Position numbers and translations under genes: made by a program. A DNA stretch of 64,000 nt from Massilia sp. CFBP 13721. Its GTDB lineage: Bacteria > Pseudomonadota > Gammaproteobacteria > Burkholderiales > Burkholderiaceae_D. The stretch spans positions 212,051 to 276,050 of the forward strand of contig NZ_JACYUY010000003.1 of assembly GCF_014842025.1 (NCBI RefSeq). Reading direction: 5' to 3'. Positions 1 through 8,962 of the stretch are shown piece after piece. The first letter of the stretch is position 1. Every line of letters starts with the position of its first letter. Under the pieces are notes generated by a model. It did not search any database, was not told the DNA's origin, and saw nothing but the letters and a program-made list of their open reading frames with translations.

Positions 1-334
1 TCGCATCGATGGCGGCGGTTTCGGCCAGCTCGATGAACACGTTCTCGCGCTTTTCCGTGGTGCCGTTCTTGGTGATAATGATCGTGTACGGACCGCCGAC
101 ACGCAGGCCGCGGGCGATGTAACGGCCTTCAGCGTCGGTGGTGACGTTGCTGACAGAACCCGACTCGGTGTGGACGATCTGCACCGCCGCACCAGCCGCC
201 GGCGCACCATCCGCACCCGAAACCCGGCCGCCGATGGCCGAGGTGGTGTTCTGTGCGAAGGTCGGCGCTGCCGCCAACGCAATCGACAAAGCCAGCGCCA
301 GCTTGGTTAGCCGGATCTGTTGTTGAGTGATCAT
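1..334 (-). CDS. TonB-dependent receptor, N-terminal part (runs off the window edge)
   Basis: Only the first 111 codons are inside the window. The translation begins with a signal peptide (residues 1-27, positively charged start, hydrophobic core, cut expected after the Ala of TFA). It is followed by a carboxypeptidase-regulatory-like beta-sandwich (about residues 33-105, with the usual TDAEGRYIARGLRVGGPYT-type strand-turn pattern). This arrangement is typical of large Oar-like TonB-dependent outer-membrane receptors, where the plug and barrel follow. A GGGG stretch lies 7-10 nt before the ATG. The substrate cannot be read from this part. The neighbouring purine genes make a purine or nucleoside ligand possible, but that is only inference. 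Other secreted proteins also carry this domain, so the receptor call rests on length-independent similarity. Confidence 0.7.
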   Translation of the reverse strand, partial: MITQQQIRLTKLALALSIALAAAPTFAQNTTSAIGGRVSGADGAPAAGAAVQIVHTESGSVSNVTTDAEGRYIARGLRVGGPYTIIITKNGTTEKRENVFIELAETAAIDA

Positions 335-831
335 TATTAAAACCCCAAAATAGACTTAATAGTTATGTGGACGCCGTGGTACGGCTTCCCTCTTTACAAG
401 TACTGCAACCCTGGTTGCTGCGAGCCTGCAACGGCACAAACGGCCATCGGTGAGACCGGGCGGATTGTAAGGAGGAAATATGTCACCTCCGTTACCGCCC
501 TTGAAAGAACAACAAGCATATTGATTACCTAACCGAATATGCATGAGTGCCAGGGACCGGACAAATACGTTTTTTGTTCCGTATTTATAGCGTCAGCCTC
601 TGAATCGCCCCAAAACCGTGCTTTGTGCCGTACTGCAGGAGGATTTCCCCGCGCAAATCACAGGCGGGATTATACGGAAGGCATTCTTCACTGAAATATT
701 TTGATAAATATTTTCGACATTCCCGATGGCGGCTGCGGGAATCTGTGGCGACCTCGCCACAGATGTTAGCTTTGCGCTAACTTTTGTCGTGTCCACGATG
801 GTGCAGCGCAAGGTGCAATCGTGAAAAAGCC
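335..831. other. Non-coding stretch upstream of the receptor gene
   Basis: About 500 bases without a credible gene. It must hold the promoter and leader of the leftward receptor gene. The part next to the gene (335-600) is relatively AT-rich. The part near 741-781 contains two back-to-back hairpins, listed separately. No RNA gene family was recognised. Confidence 0.5.
741..781. repeat. Two adjacent perfect hairpins
   Basis: ATCTGTGGCGA (741-751) pairs perfectly with TCGCCACAGAT (754-764) across a 2-nt centre. Directly after it GTTAGC (765-770) pairs with GCTAAC (776-781), followed by TTTT on the plus strand. The first is nearly a continuous 24-bp palindrome, as expected for a dimeric DNA-binding site. 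The second with its T-run resembles a weak rightward terminator, although no rightward gene precedes it. Confidence 0.45.
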
Positions 832-862
832 TTAACAACGGCAGCCGTGCTGCCGTTGTTAA
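832..862 (-). terminator. Rho-independent terminator of the adenosine deaminase-like gene
   Basis: TTAACAACGGCAG (832-844) and CTGCCGTTGTTAA (850-862) form a 13-bp perfect stem with a 5-nt loop. Read leftward the stem is followed by GGCTTTTT. It lies 9 nt beyond the stop codon of the gene ending at 872. Confidence 0.85.
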
Positions 863-871
863 TTAACCTCA

Positions 872-2389
872 TTATTTCGTCGTGCGTCGTACCGGCACAA
901 CGGTTTTTGCCAGGTTCGCGATCGTCGCTTCGAAGGCGGCGAAGCGGGCGTCGAGCTGGCGCGTCAGGCGCGTCTTGTCGGCGGTCGGCAGGAAGGCGTA
1001 GCGCACGCTGTTGTACGAAGTCTTCTTCAGTTCCGCATAGTCCGGCTTGTAGCGGCTGGCGAACAGCACGTATTCCTGCGACAGCGTGTGGCGCGTGACC
1101 CCGGCGTCGTCGGTCGAGATCACGTACGGCACGCCGTACTTGCGGTACATGGTGACCGGATGGTTTTCGCCCTTGATGCCGCTAATGAAACCGTTCGAGG
1201 TCAGGTTGATTTCGACCGGGATATCCTTCTCGCGCATGGTGCGCAGGATGGCCGGCGCATTCGCTTCGTGCGCCAGGTCGATGCCGTGGCCGATGCGGTC
1301 GGCGCCGGCCACCGTCAAGGCCTGGTCGATGTGGAATTTCAGTCCTTCCGGCGGCACTTCGCCGAGGCCAAGTTCGCCAGCGTGCATGGCCACCTTGACC
1401 TGCGGGTAGGCTTTTTTGAGGAAGCCGAACATCTTCATGTGCAGCGCATAGTCACGCATCGACACGTTGGTGCTTTCCTGGCCGACGATGTTCACGCCGA
1501 CCACCTTGCCGCCGATCGAGGCGGATTTAAAGGCGGCGACCATCGAGGAAAACACCTGCGACGGGTTCAGCAAACGCAGCACGTAGGTCTGGTAGCGCAT
1601 GGTGAAGCGTTCATCGTCGATGCCGGCGGCGGCCTGGTCGATCTTGGCGACGAAGTCGGCGACCGATTTGGCAAAGGCCGGATCACGATCGAAGCCTTCC
1701 ATGGCTTTCTGCAGTTCTGCATTCAGGCCCGCGTCGTCGTTCACCAGCTGCCAGGCCTTGTCGTCGAACTCGGCGTTGGCGACGGCCGGCGCCATCTTGA
1801 ACATGGTCTCGATATAGCTGACGTTTTCGGCGATTGCGCGCTTTTTCAGTTCCTGCAGGCCTTCCGCGAAATTCGCGTTCGAGACCGGGCCGAAGTAGCC
1901 GAAGGTCTGGAAGAACAGGCGGTCCGGCGGCGGGTTGATCACGCCGTGGTTATCGAAGTCCTTGTTCGACCAGCGCTGCACCAGCTCGCGCCAGGTGTGG
2001 TCGTCGGCATAGACTTCGGTGCTGTTCAGGCAGTTGCGTTCCTTGGGCGCCTTGGCGCGCTCGGCGGCAACCTTGGCCTTGTCGGTCTCGACGCGGTAGG
2101 TCTGCTTGTTGACGCACAGGCCCTGGCGGTCGAGGAAGTCGAGGTATTGCTCGACATAGATCGAACCGGAGTAATGGTGATGCAGGTCGCCGCCCTTGGG
2201 CATCTGCGTGAAGAACATGGTCAGCTCGGCCAGCTTCGGCTCGGCGCCGGCGATCAGCGCGGCGTAATGACGGCTGGTGGCCGCTTCGTTGGCCTGGCGC
2301 GATGCGGTCGCCGGCTCTTTCGCCATAGCGGCTGGCGCGGCGGCGACAGCCAGGGCAACGAGCAGGCTGCGGCGCAATAGGTTCTGCAT
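872..2389 (-). CDS. Exported adenosine deaminase-family protein
   Basis: A 505-aa protein of the metal-dependent adenosine/AMP deaminase superfamily, which hydrolyses adenosine (or a related purine nucleoside) to inosine and ammonia. Residues 1-23 form a signal peptide (hydrophobic core, AMA before the cut), so the enzyme is expected in the periplasm or outside the cell. Visible active-site motifs are His70-72 in GDLHHH (metal ligands of the first strand), HAGE at 336-339 (metal His and catalytic Glu), RIGHG at 365-369 and STDDAG at 425-430 (metal Asp). The length, well above the roughly 340 aa of cytosolic Add, and the long N-terminal region resemble the secreted ADGF-like branch. It is followed by a strong terminator and lies next to guaD and the xdh genes, supporting a role in scavenging extracellular nucleosides. 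Substrate preference is inferred. Confidence 0.85.
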   Translation of the reverse strand: MQNLLRRSLLVALAVAAAPAAMAKEPATASRQANEAATSRHYAALIAGAEPKLAELTMFFTQMPKGGDLHHHYSGSIYVEQYLDFLDRQGLCVNKQTYRVETDKAKVAAERAKAPKERNCLNSTEVYADDHTWRELVQRWSNKDFDNHGVINPPPDRLFFQTFGYFGPVSNANFAEGLQELKKRAIAENVSYIETMFKMAPAVANAEFDDKAWQLVNDDAGLNAELQKAMEGFDRDPAFAKSVADFVAKIDQAAAGIDDERFTMRYQTYVLRLLNPSQVFSSMVAAFKSASIGGKVVGVNIVGQESTNVSMRDYALHMKMFGFLKKAYPQVKVAMHAGELGLGEVPPEGLKFHIDQALTVAGADRIGHGIDLAHEANAPAILRTMREKDIPVEINLTSNGFISGIKGENHPVTMYRKYGVPYVISTDDAGVTRHTLSQEYVLFASRYKPDYAELKKTSYNSVRYAFLPTADKTRLTRQLDARFAAFEATIANLAKTVVPVRRTTK

Positions 2390-2520
2390 GAAAGGACTTT
2401 CGTGTTGGGTTGACGTGGCCGCCGGCGCGGCTGCGCAACTGTAACGGCTTCGTTCCGGATTGGCAATGCGGTGTTCTTGTGCTGGCGGGAGGCCGTGACG
2501 ATATTGGGGCGCAGAGTCTC

Positions 2521-2605
2521 ACGCGGGCATGCCCGCCCTACGGAGCACCCCGGTCTACATCGAACATTGTTGACCGTTGCGTAACGTAGGGCGGGCATGC
2601 CCGCG
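2521..2605. repeat. REP pair, GTAG ends facing inward
   Basis: Two copies of a GC-rich palindrome in inverted orientation. The left arm (2521-2542) and right arm (2585-2605) are each GTAG plus GGCGGGCATGCCCGC, read in opposite directions. The stem is longer and more symmetric than in the other REP loci here, and the GTAG tetranucleotides point towards each other. It fills the space between guaD and the adenosine deaminase-like gene. Confidence 0.75.
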
Positions 2606-2631
2606 CAAACACCCAAAACACCGATAACGTC

Positions 2632-3951
2632 TCAGGCACCCGCCCCACTGCGCTCGTGCACCTTCACACCCGCCGCATACGTCGCGCGGATTGCGCGGTC
2701 ATCCCCCAGCAGCGCCAGCGCGAACAGCTGCTCTTCCAGCGAATTGCAGTGCGCACTGCGCCGCGCCAGCAGCGGCGTCGATTTCGGGTCGAGCACGATG
2801 AAATCGGCTTCCGCCCCGACCGCGAAACTGCCGATCGTGCCTTCCAGGTCCATCGCGCGCGCCGCGCCCAGGGTGGCGAGATAAAACATGCGCAGCGCCG
2901 GCAGGTAGCTGCCCTTCAGGCGCGCCACTTTATAGGCTTCGTTCATCGTCTGCAGCATCGAGAACGAGGTGCCGGCGCCGACGTCGGTGCCGAGCGTGAC
3001 CAGGGCGCCGGCGCCGTCGGCCTTTTCGAAGTCGAACAGGCCGCTGCCGAGGAACAGGTTCGAGGTCGGGCACACCGAGGCCGCCGAACCGGTCGCCGCC
3101 ATGCGCGCGAAGTCTTCATCGTCGAGCCAGATGCAGTGGCCGAACAGTGCGCGCGGGCGCATCAGGCCGTAGCCGTCGTACACATCAAGATAGCTGCGCG
3201 CCTGCGGATACAGTTCGCGTACCCAGTTCACCTCGTCCTGGTTTTCAGAAACGTGGGTCTGGATGAAGGTGTCCGGATAGGCTTGCGCCAGTTCGGCGAT
3301 GGCACCCAACTGCGCCGGGCTGGAGGTAGGCGCGAAGCGCGGCGTGATCGCGTACAGCGAGCGCGCGTGCTTGTGCCACTTGTTGATCAGCGCTTCGCTC
3401 TCGCCGATGCTGCCGTCCAGGTCGCGCAGGAAGTCCGGGCAATTCCGGTCCATCAGCACCTTGCCGGCCACCATGCGCAGGTTGCGCGCTTCGCTGGCCT
3501 CGAAAAAGGCGTCGACCGACTCGCGGTGCACGGTGCAGTAGACCACGGCCGTGGTGGTGCCGCAGCGGGTCAGCTCGTCGAGGAAGAATTCGGCGGTGGC
3601 GCGGGCGTGCACCGGGTCGGCGAACTGGCGCTCGGTCGGAAAGGTATAGGTTTCCAGCCAGGGCAGCAGGCCCGGCGCCGGGGAGGCGATCATGTCCGTC
3701 TGCGGATAATGCAGGTGGGTGTCGATGAAGCCGGGCGTGATGATCTGGCCGCGGTAGTCGTGCGGCGCCAGGCCGGCCGGCAGCGTCGCGGCTAGCTGTG
3801 CATAGTCGCCGGCGGCCTTGACACGGCCGTCTTCGACGACCAGCAGGCCGTCTTCGTGCCAGGCATACGCGTCCTCGGTAAAAGCCGGGTCGGCGTGAAA
3901 ATGCAGCAAGCTCGCACGGTAGGCTTGCACGGTGTTGGGTGCGGTGGACAT
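2632..3951 (-). CDS. guaD: Guanine deaminase
   Basis: Zinc amidohydrolase that converts guanine to xanthine and ammonia, feeding the xanthine dehydrogenase encoded just upstream. The 439-aa length is normal for bacterial GuaD. Metal-binding HxH is seen as THLHYPQTD near residues 78-85, HCIWLDD near residue 270 and GTDVGAGTSFSML near residue 325, the last being specific for the guanine deaminase branch of the amidohydrolases. Its ATG shares one base with the TGA of xdhC (3951), so the two are translationally coupled. No base composition anomaly. The alternative, a general chlorohydrolase/TrzN-like deaminase, is much less likely given the gene neighbours. Confidence 0.93.
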   Translation of the reverse strand: MSTAPNTVQAYRASLLHFHADPAFTEDAYAWHEDGLLVVEDGRVKAAGDYAQLAATLPAGLAPHDYRGQIITPGFIDTHLHYPQTDMIASPAPGLLPWLETYTFPTERQFADPVHARATAEFFLDELTRCGTTTAVVYCTVHRESVDAFFEASEARNLRMVAGKVLMDRNCPDFLRDLDGSIGESEALINKWHKHARSLYAITPRFAPTSSPAQLGAIAELAQAYPDTFIQTHVSENQDEVNWVRELYPQARSYLDVYDGYGLMRPRALFGHCIWLDDEDFARMAATGSAASVCPTSNLFLGSGLFDFEKADGAGALVTLGTDVGAGTSFSMLQTMNEAYKVARLKGSYLPALRMFYLATLGAARAMDLEGTIGSFAVGAEADFIVLDPKSTPLLARRSAHCNSLEEQLFALALLGDDRAIRATYAAGVKVHERSGAGA

Positions 3952-5051
3952 CAGGTGGATTCCGAAGAAGCTTGAAGTTGGCTGGTGGCCGCGGCCTCCC
4001 AGACGGTGAGCAGTTGCGCCGCGACCGAGGCGGCAATCACGGCCGGCGCCTTGCCGGCAATGCCGGGCAGGCCGATCGGGCAGACCATGGCGTCGATGCG
4101 CGCGTCGGCGATGCCGCGCTCGCGCAGGCGGTGTTCGAACTGGCGGCGCTTGGTATCGGAGCCGATCAGGCCGAACCAGTCTCTCAGTTGCGTCATTATG
4201 GGACGCGACAGTATCGCGTTTGACAGGCGCAGGTCAAGTGCATGACTGTGTGTCATCACCAGGAAGGTGGTGCCGGGCGCGGCCTGTTCGGCCAGCGCCT
4301 CGGGGATGTCGGTCGCTTCGACCGTGACGTTGGCGGGTACTTCGGCCGGGAACAGGTCGTCGCGTTCGTCGACCCAGGTGACGCGGCACGGCAGCTCGGC
4401 CAGCGTGCGCACGATGGCTGCGCCGACGTGGCCCGCGCCGAACAGCATCAGGTGGGCGCGCGGGGCGAAGACGGCGTCGGCGAGCCAGCGGCGGCCGGTG
4501 GGGTCGGTGAAGACGTGGGTGCCCAAGGCGCGGTCGAAGGGGGGAACAGGATCGCCAGCGATGTGAACGCCATCGCCGTCAAACAAGGCCCAGGTGTCGG
4601 ATGTAGGGTGGACGGGTTTCCCGTCCACGCGTTCAACGAACGTACGAACATCCGATTCCTTGACCGCACCACCGCCGGTTGAACGCGTGGACGGCGAAGC
4701 CGTCCACCCTACGATGCGCCAGGTATCAAGATGACGGCGCGCATCGAGCAAGGCCATCTGATCCCGATCCGCCACCTCGAACGCCAGGTGCGCAATCCCC
4801 CCACAGCACTGGCCCAGACTGGGACCCAGCGCAAAGCGCTCCAGCCGCGGCGCCCCGCCCTCCTGCAGCATCACGCGCGCCAGCTCGATCGCCCGGTGCT
4901 CTAGGTGCCCGCCCCCGATCGTTCCGGCAAAACCGTTCGCCGTGACCAGCATCTTCGCCCCCGGCTCGCGCGGCACGGAGCCTTCGACGATGGCGACCGT
5001 GACTAGCACGGCCGGCGCCCTGAGCGCGGCGGTGAGCCAATCGTCCATCAC
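3951..5051 (-). CDS. xdhC: Xanthine dehydrogenase accessory protein XdhC with an in-frame REP insertion
   Basis: XdhC binds molybdenum cofactor, promotes its sulfuration and delivers it to XdhB. The N-terminal domain (about residues 1-105) shows the GTIGGGHLEHRAIELAR motif and QCCGG near residue 81; the C-terminal Rossmann domain starts with LFGAGHVG near residues 203-210. The ORF is 366 aa, about 43 longer than expected. The extra residues 112-154 are encoded by an inverted REP pair (4603-4712) and its flanks, and start and end with the same DTW tripeptide. Removing 129 bp between the two DTW codon triplets would restore an uninterrupted frame. The insert lies in the inter-domain linker, so the protein may still work. 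The gene overlaps xdhB by 4 nt and guaD by 1 nt. Confidence 0.9.
   Translation of the reverse strand: MMDDWLTAALRAPAVLVTVAIVEGSVPREPGAKMLVTANGFAGTIGGGHLEHRAIELARVMLQEGGAPRLERFALGPSLGQCCGGIAHLAFEVADRDQMALLDARRHLDTWRIVGWTASPSTRSTGGGAVKESDVRTFVERVDGKPVHPTSDTWALFDGDGVHIAGDPVPPFDRALGTHVFTDPTGRRWLADAVFAPRAHLMLFGAGHVGAAIVRTLAELPCRVTWVDERDDLFPAEVPANVTVEATDIPEALAEQAAPGTTFLVMTHSHALDLRLSNAILSRPIMTQLRDWFGLIGSDTKRRQFEHRLRERGIADARIDAMVCPIGLPGIAGKAPAVIAASVAAQLLTVWEAAATSQLQASSEST
4603..4712. repeat. REP pair inside the xdhC coding sequence
   Basis: 110-bp inverted pair with GTAG at both outer ends. The left REP is GTAG followed by the stem GTGGACGGG/CCCGTCCAC; the right REP has GTGGACGGC/GCCGTCCAC and ends in CTAC. 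An inner 13-bp pair (CCACGCGTTCAAC / GTTGAACGCGTGG) joins them, so the whole element can fold as one long hairpin. CCAGGTGTC (4590-4598) and CCAGGTATC (4719-4727) flank it as 9-bp direct copies with one mismatch, 129 bp apart. The element is translated without stops in xdhC. Confidence 0.9.
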
Positions 5052-7387
5052 GCGCGCTGCTGGACTGCGGTTTCAACCGCGGCGATGGCGTCGAGGATCG
5101 CCTCGCTCGTCGCCGGCGCATTCAGGGGCGGATTGACCTGGTGGCCGCCAACCGAGGAGATCGCATCGCGAATCGCAAAGAACACCGAGAACGGCAGCAG
5201 CAGCGGCGGCTCGCCCACGGCTTTCGAGCGGTGGATGCTGTCTTCGACATTCCGGTTCTCGAACAAGCGCACCCGAAAATCCTGCGGACAGTCGGACACG
5301 CCCGGAATCTTGTAGGTCGACGGCGCGTGCGTCATGAGTTTACCGCCCGGGTTCCACCACAGTTCTTCGGTGGTCAGCCAGCCCATGCCCTGGATGAATG
5401 CGCCTTCGACCTGGCCGATGTCGATGGCAGGATTGAGCGAATTGCCGGCGTCGTACAACGCATCGGCGCGCAGCAGCTTCCATTCGCCGGTGAGCGTATC
5501 GACCACCACTTCGGCGGTCGCCGCGCCGTAGGCAAAGTAGGAGAACGGGCGGCCGTTCATGGTTTTGGCATCCCACGACAGGCCGGGCGTCGCATAGAAG
5601 CCGTCCGACCACAGCTGCACGCGCGCCAGGTAAGCCTTCTGTACCAGATGCGGGAACGGCACTTCCATTGCGTTGACGAACACGGTATCGGCCGCGAAAC
5701 GCACGTCCGCCGCCTCGCCGCCGTATTCTTTCGCCGCAAACGCCGCCAGGCGTTCCTTGATCTGGCGCGCTGCATCCTGCGCCGCCTTGCCGTTCAGGTC
5801 GGCCCCGGTCGATGCGGCCGTGGCCGAGGTATTCGCGACCTTGCTGGTATTGGTGGCGGTGGCGCGCACGTGGTCCATGTCGACGCCGAGTTCGTGCGCG
5901 ACGACCTGCATCACCTTGGTGTTGATGCCCTGCCCCATCTCGGTGCCGCCATGGTTCACCATGATCGAACCGTCGACGTACACGTGCACCAGCGCGCCGG
6001 CCTGGTTCAGGTGGGTGACGTTGAAGGCGATGCCGAATTTGACCGGCGTGAGCGCCAGGCCTTTTTTGAGCACGGAACTGCTGGCGTTGAACGCGTCGAT
6101 GGCTTCCCGGCGCGCGCGGTATTCGCTCGAGGTCTCTAACTCGGCCACCAGTTCGTGGATGACGTTGTCGACCACGGCCTGGCCATAGGGCGTGACGTTG
6201 CGCTCGGTCTTGCCGTAGAAGTTCAGCTTGCGGATGTCGAGCGGGTCGACCTTTAAATTACGCGCGATTTCATCCAGCACGTATTCCATCGCGATCGCGC
6301 CCTGCGGGCCGCCGAAGCCGCGGAAGGCGGTGTTCGATTGGGTATTGGTCTTGCCGCAGGCCGCGCGGATGTCGACGTCGGACAAATAGTATGCGTTGTC
6401 GTAGTGGCAGACGGCGCGCGTGGCGACCGGGCCGGACAGGTCGGCCGAGAAGCCGGCGCGCGACACCATGTCGACTTTCGCGGCCAGGATGCGGCCGTCG
6501 TCATCATGGCCGACTTCGTATTCGTAATAAAAGCAGTGGCGCTTGCCGGTAACGAGCATGTCGTCGTCGCGGTCGGCGCGCAGTTTTACGGGACGCTTCA
6601 GCTTGTGCGCCGCGATCGCGGCGCCGGCGGCCCACAAGGCCGATTGCGATTCCTTGCCGCCGAAGCCGCCCCCCATGCGGCGGCACTCGACCACGACGTG
6701 GTGCGAATGCAGGCCGAGCGCATGCGCGACGACGTGCTGCATCTCGCTCGGATGCTGGGTCGAGCACTGGACCAGCATGCCGTTGTCTTCGCCGGGGATC
6801 GCGTAGGCGATCTGGCCTTCGAGGTAAAACTGCTCCTGGCCGCCGACGTACAGCTTGCCGGCGACCTTGTGCGGCGCATTCGCGAATGCGGTTGCGGCGT
6901 CGCCGCGCGCCAGGCGCATCGGCGGCACCACATACGACTGGACGGCGTGCGCTTCCTGTGGAGTGAGGATGGCCGGCAGTTCTTCGTATGTCACTTTCGC
7001 CAGGCACGCGGCGCGGCGGGCGTTGTCGTGGGTGTCGGCGATCACGATGAAGACCGGCTGGCCGACGTATTCCACCTTGCCGTCGGCGAGGATCGGGTCG
7101 TCGTGGATGATCGGGCCGCAATCGTTGGTGCCGGGGATGTCTTTGACGGTGAGCACCGACACCACGCCGCGCGCGGCGCGCACGGGCGCGAGGTCCAGCG
7201 CGACGATATTGGCGTGCGGCTTGCTCGACAAGCCAAAGGCGGCATGCAGCGTGCCCGCGACTTCGGCGATGTCGTCGGTATAGGTGGCCTGGCCGAGCAC
7301 GTGCAAAGTTGCCGATTCGTGCGGGCGGGCGCGGCCGACCGCTGCCCACGCCGCCGCTTTCATTGCTGGTGCGCCTGCGTCGTTCAT
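5048..7387 (-). CDS. xdhB: Xanthine dehydrogenase, molybdenum-binding subunit
   Basis: Large subunit of xanthine dehydrogenase, oxidising hypoxanthine and xanthine to urate in the cytoplasm. At 779 aa it has the usual length. Recognisable signatures are GGGFGGKESQ at residues 239-248 (molybdopterin contact), RGFGGPQGAIAMEY (with the substrate-positioning Arg region), GTEMGQGINTK, FIQGMGWLTTEELWW and, near the C-terminus, KAVGEPPLLLPFSVF containing the catalytic Glu of the family. It overlaps xdhC by 4 nt (ATGA) and follows xdhA by 12 nt, forming one leftward operon xdhA-xdhB-xdhC-guaD. The HUW-type bipartite (XdhA/XdhB) organisation matches proteobacterial enzymes. Confidence 0.96.
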   Translation of the reverse strand: MNDAGAPAMKAAAWAAVGRARPHESATLHVLGQATYTDDIAEVAGTLHAAFGLSSKPHANIVALDLAPVRAARGVVSVLTVKDIPGTNDCGPIIHDDPILADGKVEYVGQPVFIVIADTHDNARRAACLAKVTYEELPAILTPQEAHAVQSYVVPPMRLARGDAATAFANAPHKVAGKLYVGGQEQFYLEGQIAYAIPGEDNGMLVQCSTQHPSEMQHVVAHALGLHSHHVVVECRRMGGGFGGKESQSALWAAGAAIAAHKLKRPVKLRADRDDDMLVTGKRHCFYYEYEVGHDDDGRILAAKVDMVSRAGFSADLSGPVATRAVCHYDNAYYLSDVDIRAACGKTNTQSNTAFRGFGGPQGAIAMEYVLDEIARNLKVDPLDIRKLNFYGKTERNVTPYGQAVVDNVIHELVAELETSSEYRARREAIDAFNASSSVLKKGLALTPVKFGIAFNVTHLNQAGALVHVYVDGSIMVNHGGTEMGQGINTKVMQVVAHELGVDMDHVRATATNTSKVANTSATAASTGADLNGKAAQDAARQIKERLAAFAAKEYGGEAADVRFAADTVFVNAMEVPFPHLVQKAYLARVQLWSDGFYATPGLSWDAKTMNGRPFSYFAYGAATAEVVVDTLTGEWKLLRADALYDAGNSLNPAIDIGQVEGAFIQGMGWLTTEELWWNPGGKLMTHAPSTYKIPGVSDCPQDFRVRLFENRNVEDSIHRSKAVGEPPLLLPFSVFFAIRDAISSVGGHQVNPPLNAPATSEAILDAIAAVETAVQQRA

Positions 7388-7399
7388 GATGATCTCTCC

Positions 7400-8866
7400 T
7401 TACGCCGTGGCAGCGAATGCGTTGACTGCGCTTGGCGGCAGCGGATTATCGAGGCGGGTTTCGAGCCAGAAGCGGCGCAGCAGGTTTTGCGCGGTCTTCA
7501 TGCGATAAGCGCTCGATGCGCGCATGTCGGACAGCGGTGCGTAATCCTGGGCCAGCGCGGCCATTGCCTCTTGCAGCGCTGCTTCGTTCCACACACGGCC
7601 GTTCAACAGCGCTTCGGCACTGGCGGCGCGCTTCGGTGTTGCGGCCATGCCGCCAAAGGCGATGCGCGCCTCCGTGACGGTAGCGCCGTCGAGCGTCAAT
7701 GCGAACGCTGCGCAGACGGCCGAGATGTCCTGGTCGAAGCGCTTGGCCAGTTTATAGGTCCGGAAGCGCACCTCCGTGCGCGGCAGCGGCACGCGCAATG
7801 CGGCGACGATTTCGTCGGCCTGCAAATCCTTCTGCTGGTAGCCAAGATAAAAATCTTCCAGCGCCAGTTCGCGTTCGCCGGCGCCACCGCGCAACACCAG
7901 GCGCGCGCCGAGCGCGATCAGCCAGGGCATCGAATCGCCGATCGGCGAGCCGTTGGCGACGTTGCCGCCCAGGGTGCCGGCGTTGCGGATCGGCAGCGAA
8001 GCGAAGCGCTGCCACATCTCCGCCAGTTCGGCCGGATAGTGGCGGCAGACGGCCGCGTAGGCGTCCTGCAGCGTGACGCCGGCGCCGATCTCGAGCACGC
8101 CGTCCCGCTCCGCCACCGATTTCAATTCGGCGACGTTGCCGATGTAGATGATGTCGTTCAGTTCGCGCATCTGCTTCGTGACCCACAGGCCGACGTCGGT
8201 CGAGCCGGCCAGGATCAGCGCTTGCGGGTTGGCGCTGCGCAGCGCGACGAGTTCATCCAGCGTGCGCGGTGCGTGGAAACTGCGGCCTTCGAAAGCATAC
8301 GTATGCAATTCGCCACGCTGCAGCGACCGCAACGCATCCGCCACCGCGGCGCGGTCGAATTCGGCGCGCGGCAATTCCAGCATGCGCCCGGCCGCCTCGA
8401 TGATCGGGCGGTAGCCGGTGCAACGGCACAGGTTGCCGGACAGCGCATCGTCGACCTGGCAGCGCGAAGGCTGTTGTCCTTCCTGTTTCAAATACATGCC
8501 CCACAGCGACATCGCGAACCCCGGCGTGCAGAAACCGCATTGCGAGCCATGGCATTCGACCAGCGCCTGCTGCACCGGGTGCAAACGGCCGTCGGGCAGC
8601 TGCAGGTCTTCGACCGTGAACAGCGCCTTGCCGTCGAGCGTGGGCGTGAACTGGATGCAGGAATTGACCGCCTTCAGTTCCAGTTGTCCATTTTCCAGCG
8701 AACCGACCACCACGGTGCAGGCGCCGCAGTCGCCTTCGGCGCAGCCTTCCTTGGTACCGGTGCAGCGCAAATCCTCCCGCAGGTGTTGCAGGATGGTTTG
8801 CGTCGGCGCCACGCCGGTCACTTCGTGGACGGCGTTGCGGAAATAAAAGCGGATCGGTTCGGCCAT
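7400..8866 (-). CDS. xdhA: Xanthine dehydrogenase, iron-sulfur/FAD subunit
   Basis: Small subunit of xanthine dehydrogenase that passes electrons from the molybdenum centre to NAD. The first [2Fe-2S] domain carries Cys42, Cys47 and Cys50 ([10 protein letters not shown]); the second shows CGFCTPGF and [10 protein letters not shown]. The FAD domain has [12 protein letters not shown] and [16 protein letters not shown]. The ATG at 8866 (protein MAEPIRF, 488 aa) was chosen because GAGG sits 7 nt before it and family members start there; an in-frame ATG 18 codons upstream encodes no conserved residues. First gene of the xdhABC-guaD operon. The upstream 96 bases to puuE hold no other gene. Confidence 0.95.
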   Translation of the reverse strand: MAEPIRFYFRNAVHEVTGVAPTQTILQHLREDLRCTGTKEGCAEGDCGACTVVVGSLENGQLELKAVNSCIQFTPTLDGKALFTVEDLQLPDGRLHPVQQALVECHGSQCGFCTPGFAMSLWGMYLKQEGQQPSRCQVDDALSGNLCRCTGYRPIIEAAGRMLELPRAEFDRAAVADALRSLQRGELHTYAFEGRSFHAPRTLDELVALRSANPQALILAGSTDVGLWVTKQMRELNDIIYIGNVAELKSVAERDGVLEIGAGVTLQDAYAAVCRHYPAELAEMWQRFASLPIRNAGTLGGNVANGSPIGDSMPWLIALGARLVLRGGAGERELALEDFYLGYQQKDLQADEIVAALRVPLPRTEVRFRTYKLAKRFDQDISAVCAAFALTLDGATVTEARIAFGGMAATPKRAASAEALLNGRVWNEAALQEAMAALAQDYAPLSDMRASSAYRMKTAQNLLRRFWLETRLDNPLPPSAVNAFAATA

Positions 8867-8962
8867 GCTTGCCTCGGATTGGTAGCAGCGTGCAGGATAC
8901 CCTGTCCGGGCCTCGGGCAACTATATCGAATTAATGATTTTGATTATCGTCAAATCGACATA

